From JAMXLO01 sp963812475 (GTDB lineage: Bacteria > Pseudomonadota > Alphaproteobacteria > Acetobacterales > Acetobacteraceae), in assembly GCA_963812475.1 (NCBI GenBank), contig CAWEVI010000050.1, forward strand, positions 62,001-126,000: DNA of 64,000 bases, written 5' to 3'. A program made the translations under genes and the position numbers. The notes under the pieces were generated by a model. That model was not told the DNA's origin, did not search any database, and worked only from the letters and a program-made list of their open reading frames with translations. This document shows positions 61,473 through 64,000 of this stretch, in pieces; the stretch's first letter is position 1; the number at the start of each line of letters is the position of its first letter.

Positions 61473-61475
61473 GCA

Positions 61476-62015
61476 TTGGACAAGACGCATCTGCAAGAAT
61501 CGGACGACCGCCGTCATGCCAGCCTGGAATCCAGGCTGGCCGCCATCGTCGCGCCCACGCTCGAATCGATGGGATTCGAACTTGTCCGCGTCGTCGTGCT
61601 CGGCCGCGATCGCCCGACCGTGCAGGTGATGGCCGACCGCGCCGATGGGGCGCAGATCGCCGTGCATGACTGCGAGGCGATCAGCCACGCGCTCGGCGCC
61701 GTGCTGGACGTGGAAGACCCGCTCCCCGGTGCCTGGTCGCTGGAGGTCAGTTCGGCCGGGATCGACCGCCCGCTGACGCGTGTGAAGGACTGGAATCGCT
61801 ACGCCGGCCACCTTGCGCGAGCCGAAACGGTCGCCCCCATCGACGGGCGCCGGCGCTTCTCCGGGGTCGTGCTGGGCGCGGACAATGCAGCGGCCCGGCT
61901 CCGTCTCGACGATGGCAGCGAAATCGCGCTGCCGCACCCTGCCATTCGCCGCGCGAAGCTGGTACTGACCGACGCCTTGATCGCCGCCACTGCAATCCCG
62001 CCACCGACCAACTGA
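61476..62015 (+). CDS. rimP: Ribosome maturation factor RimP
   Basis: 179 residues from a TTG at 61476, the only reasonable start in frame before the conserved LESRLAAIVAPTLESMGFEL region. VSSAGIDRPLTRVKDWNRYAG and the C-terminal RxxFSGVVLGADNAAARLRL are typical. It is needed for 30S assembly. An intrinsic terminator lies directly before the start codon. Followed by nusA after 11 bases. Confidence 0.95.
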   Translation: MDKTHLQESDDRRHASLESRLAAIVAPTLESMGFELVRVVVLGRDRPTVQVMADRADGAQIAVHDCEAISHALGAVLDVEDPLPGAWSLEVSSAGIDRPLTRVKDWNRYAGHLARAETVAPIDGRRRFSGVVLGADNAAARLRLDDGSEIALPHPAIRRAKLVLTDALIAATAIPPPTN

Positions 62016-62026
62016 CAGAGGTCGAC

Positions 62027-63568
62027 ATGGACACCGCCATTGCCCGCCCCGAACTGCTCCTGGTCGCCGATGCCGTCGCGCGGGAAAAGTCGATCGACCG
62101 CGAGGAGGTGCTCGAGGCGATGGAGCAGGCCATCCAGAAGGCCGGCCGCGCCAAGTACGGGCACGAGAAGGACATCCGCGCCACGATCGACCGCAAGACC
62201 GGCGACGTGCGTCTGTCGCGCTGGACCGAGGCGGTGGAAACGGTCGAGAACGAGGAAACTCAGATCCCTGTCCACATCGCCCGCAAGTTTCAGCCGGAAA
62301 TCAAGCTCGGCGAACATCTGATCGATCCGCTTCCGCCGATCGATTTCGGCCGGATCGCGGCGCAGACCGCGAAGCAGGTGATCGTCCAGCGAGTGCGCGA
62401 ATACGAGCGCAAGCGGCAATACGACGAATACAAGGACCGCGTCGGCGAGATCATCAATGGCGTGGTCAAGCGCACCGAGTACGGCAACCTGATGGTGGAA
62501 CTCGGTCGCGCCGAAGCCCTGCTGCGGCGCGACGAGTTGATCCCGCGCGAGAGCTTCCGCAATGGCGATCGCGTGCGCGCCTACATCTACGACGTTCGCG
62601 AGGAGCCACGCGGGCCGCAGATATTCCTGTCGCGCACGCATCCCGGCTTTCTGGCCAAGCTATTCGCCCAGGAGGTGCCGGAGATCTACGACGGCATCAT
62701 CGAGATCAAGGCCGTGGCGCGCGATCCCGGCAGCCGTGCCAAGATGGCGGTGATAAGTCGGGACAGCTCGATCGACCCGGTCGGCGCCTGCGTCGGCATG
62801 CGCGGCTCGCGCGTGCAGGCGGTGGTGCAGGAGTTGCAGGGCGAGAAGATCGACATCATCCCCTGGTCGCCGCAGGCCGCGACCTTCGTGGTGAACGCGC
62901 TCGCGCCGGCCGAGGTCACCAAGGTGGTGATGGATGAGGAGGCCGGGCGCGTCGAGGTCGTGGTGCCCGAGGAGCAACTCAGCCTCGCCATCGGCCGCCG
63001 CGGCCAGAATGTGCGGCTGGCCTCGCAGCTGACCCGCTGGGACATCGATATCCTGACCGAGGCGGAGGAGAGCGAGCGGCGGCAGGAGGAGTTCCGCCGG
63101 CGCAGCAGCCTGTTCGTCGAAGCGCTCGACGTGGATGACGTGATCGCCGGGCTGCTGGTGACCGAGGATTTCTCCACCGTCGAGGAGCTGGCCTTCACGC
63201 CGGAGGAAGAACTCGCGGACATCGAAGGCTTCGACGAGAACATTGCTGCCGAGCTGATCCGCCGCGCCGAGGCTTTCATCACCCGCCGCGATACCGAGTT
63301 GTCGGAGAAGCGGGTGGAATTGGGTGTCAGCGACGATATCGCCGCCATCGAGGTGCTGACCCCGGCGATGCTGGTGGCGCTGGGCGAGAAGGGCGTGAAG
63401 ACGCTGGACGATCTGGCGGACCTCGCGTCGGATGAGCTGATCGAGATCGTCGGCGCGGGCAATATGGACGAGGCCACGGCGAATGATGTGATCATGGCCG
63501 CGCGCGCGCATTGGTTCGCGGACGAAGCCGCCCCCGTGGCCGCTGGCGAGGAGACGCATCACGACTGA
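62027..63568 (+). CDS. nusA: Transcription termination/antitermination protein NusA
   Basis: 513 residues: N-terminal RNA polymerase-binding domain, S1 domain (about 135-200, VVKRTEYGNLMVELGRAEAL), two KH domains (GACVGMRGSRVQAVVQEL, LAIGRRGQNVRLASQLT), and two C-terminal acidic helix-hairpin-helix repeats (VEELAFTPEEELADIEGFDE; LDDLADLASDELIEIVG). ATG 62027 with AGAGG upstream. It modulates pausing and termination, and could act on the attenuator before rimP. Confidence 0.97.
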   Translation: MDTAIARPELLLVADAVAREKSIDREEVLEAMEQAIQKAGRAKYGHEKDIRATIDRKTGDVRLSRWTEAVETVENEETQIPVHIARKFQPEIKLGEHLIDPLPPIDFGRIAAQTAKQVIVQRVREYERKRQYDEYKDRVGEIINGVVKRTEYGNLMVELGRAEALLRRDELIPRESFRNGDRVRAYIYDVREEPRGPQIFLSRTHPGFLAKLFAQEVPEIYDGIIEIKAVARDPGSRAKMAVISRDSSIDPVGACVGMRGSRVQAVVQELQGEKIDIIPWSPQAATFVVNALAPAEVTKVVMDEEAGRVEVVVPEEQLSLAIGRRGQNVRLASQLTRWDIDILTEAEESERRQEEFRRRSSLFVEALDVDDVIAGLLVTEDFSTVEELAFTPEEELADIEGFDENIAAELIRRAEAFITRRDTELSEKRVELGVSDDIAAIEVLTPAMLVALGEKGVKTLDDLADLASDELIEIVGAGNMDEATANDVIMAARAHWFADEAAPVAAGEETHHD

Positions 63569-63590
63569 GGCAGCGCTGCCGGACGACCAC

Positions 63591-64000
63591 TTGGCGGATG
63601 ATGAGGCGGAAACCGGCCCGTTGCGCCGTTGTGTGGTCACGCGCGAGCGCCTTCCCAAGGAACGGATGATCCGCTTCGTCGTCGGTCCTGACCGAATGGT
63701 GGTGCCTGACTTGGCCGCAACCCTGCCCGGGCGGGGAATCTGGTTGAGCGCGCGTCGGGATGTGTTAGAAACCGCCCGCACCCAGGGAGGCCTGGGGCGT
63801 GTCTTCGCCAGGGCCGCGCGTGGTCCTGTCATGGTGCCCCCCGATCTCCCTGCCGTGCTCGAGGCGGCGCTGATTCGGCGGATCGGTGAATTGCTGGGGC
63901 TGGCACGCCGCGCCGGGCAGGCGGTCGCCGGGTTTGACAAGGCGCGTGAGTGGTTGCGGACCGGTCAGGGAAGACTGATCCTGCAGGCGTCGGATGGCAG
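63591..64000 (+). CDS. YlxR-family RNA-binding protein, 3' end outside the window
   Basis: Visible part starts with LRRCVVTRERLPKERMIRFV and PGRGIWLSARRDVLETA, the YlxR (DUF448) domain; the following LLGLARRAGQAVAGFDKAREWL begins an L7Ae-like domain. This two-domain form is standard between nusA and infB in alphaproteobacteria. The start is uncertain: TTG 63591 is the first common start in frame, but an ATC near 63558 with GAGGAG upstream cannot be excluded. The C-terminus is cut by the window edge. Confidence 0.88.
   Translation, partial: MADDEAETGPLRRCVVTRERLPKERMIRFVVGPDRMVVPDLAATLPGRGIWLSARRDVLETARTQGGLGRVFARAARGPVMVPPDLPAVLEAALIRRIGELLGLARRAGQAVAGFDKAREWLRTGQGRLILQASDG

Noticed and set aside
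1..64000. CRISPR arrays, prophage genes, transposases, rRNA or tRNA genes
   Set aside because: Read for regular spaced repeats, integrase or transposase motifs and tRNA cloverleafs; none was convincing.

Overview
The window is GC-rich DNA (roughly two thirds G+C by eye) from an alphaproteobacterium. The closest fit is the Acetobacteraceae/Rhodospirillales. This rests on an acetic-acid-bacterium-like cellulose operon (GH8 cellulase, CcpAx-like protein, fused BcsA-BcsB, BcsC, BcsD), an alphaproteobacterial cobalamin riboswitch and typical housekeeping gene sets. The family-level call is inference; no rRNA or tRNA gene is present to anchor it.

Layout. 1-4.6 kb (minus): catabolic operon of an MFS transporter (apparent frameshift), a serine beta-lactamase-like hydrolase, an M20 amidohydrolase and a zinc alcohol dehydrogenase cut by the window edge. 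4.8-5.1 kb: a solitary hypC. 5.5-16.9 kb (plus): cellulose synthesis and export operon bcsZ, ccpAx-like, bcsQ, bcsAB fusion, bcsC, bcsD. 17-29 kb: mixed chromosomal genes, including gluQ, pdxA, a CBS protein, a YqjD/YqjE-like pair, a large membrane GGDEF-EAL protein that could set the c-di-GMP level read by the BcsA PilZ domain, and an MFS carrier. 29.3 kb: a probable 25-residue membrane peptide. 29.4-31.9 kb: BtuB-like TonB receptor under a cobalamin riboswitch, with a palindromic repeat inserted in its signal-peptide region. 31.9-36.7 kb: CoA-transferase, enoyl-CoA hydratase, metW, an HD protein and a divergent pyrF. 37-38.4 kb: rpsF-rpsR-rplI. 38.6-42.5 kb: a large autotransporter whose N-terminal passenger has both lobes of a pepsin-like aspartic protease. 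42.5-44.6 kb (minus): polyprenyl-phosphate glycosyltransferase, small flippase-like protein and methyltransferase. 44.8-53.2 kb: transporters, metallohydrolase, phosphodiesterase-like, TPR-glycosyltransferase, GrpB, racemase and nitronate monooxygenase genes. 53.2-57.1 kb (minus): truB-rpsO-pnp. 57.3-60.2 kb: a type II restriction-modification pair of the PstI/BsuBI kind. 61.4-64 kb: rimP-nusA-ylxR behind an intrinsic terminator that looks like an attenuator.

The strongest candidates for something undescribed are the aspartic-protease autotransporter at 38.6-42.5 kb and the repeat-derived signal peptide of the TonB receptor. Next are the restriction-modification cassette between two halves of what is usually one rimP-nusA...truB-rpsO-pnp cluster, and the cellulose operon that carries both BcsQ and a CcpAx-like protein. 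Function calls come from motif recognition only; no database search was run.
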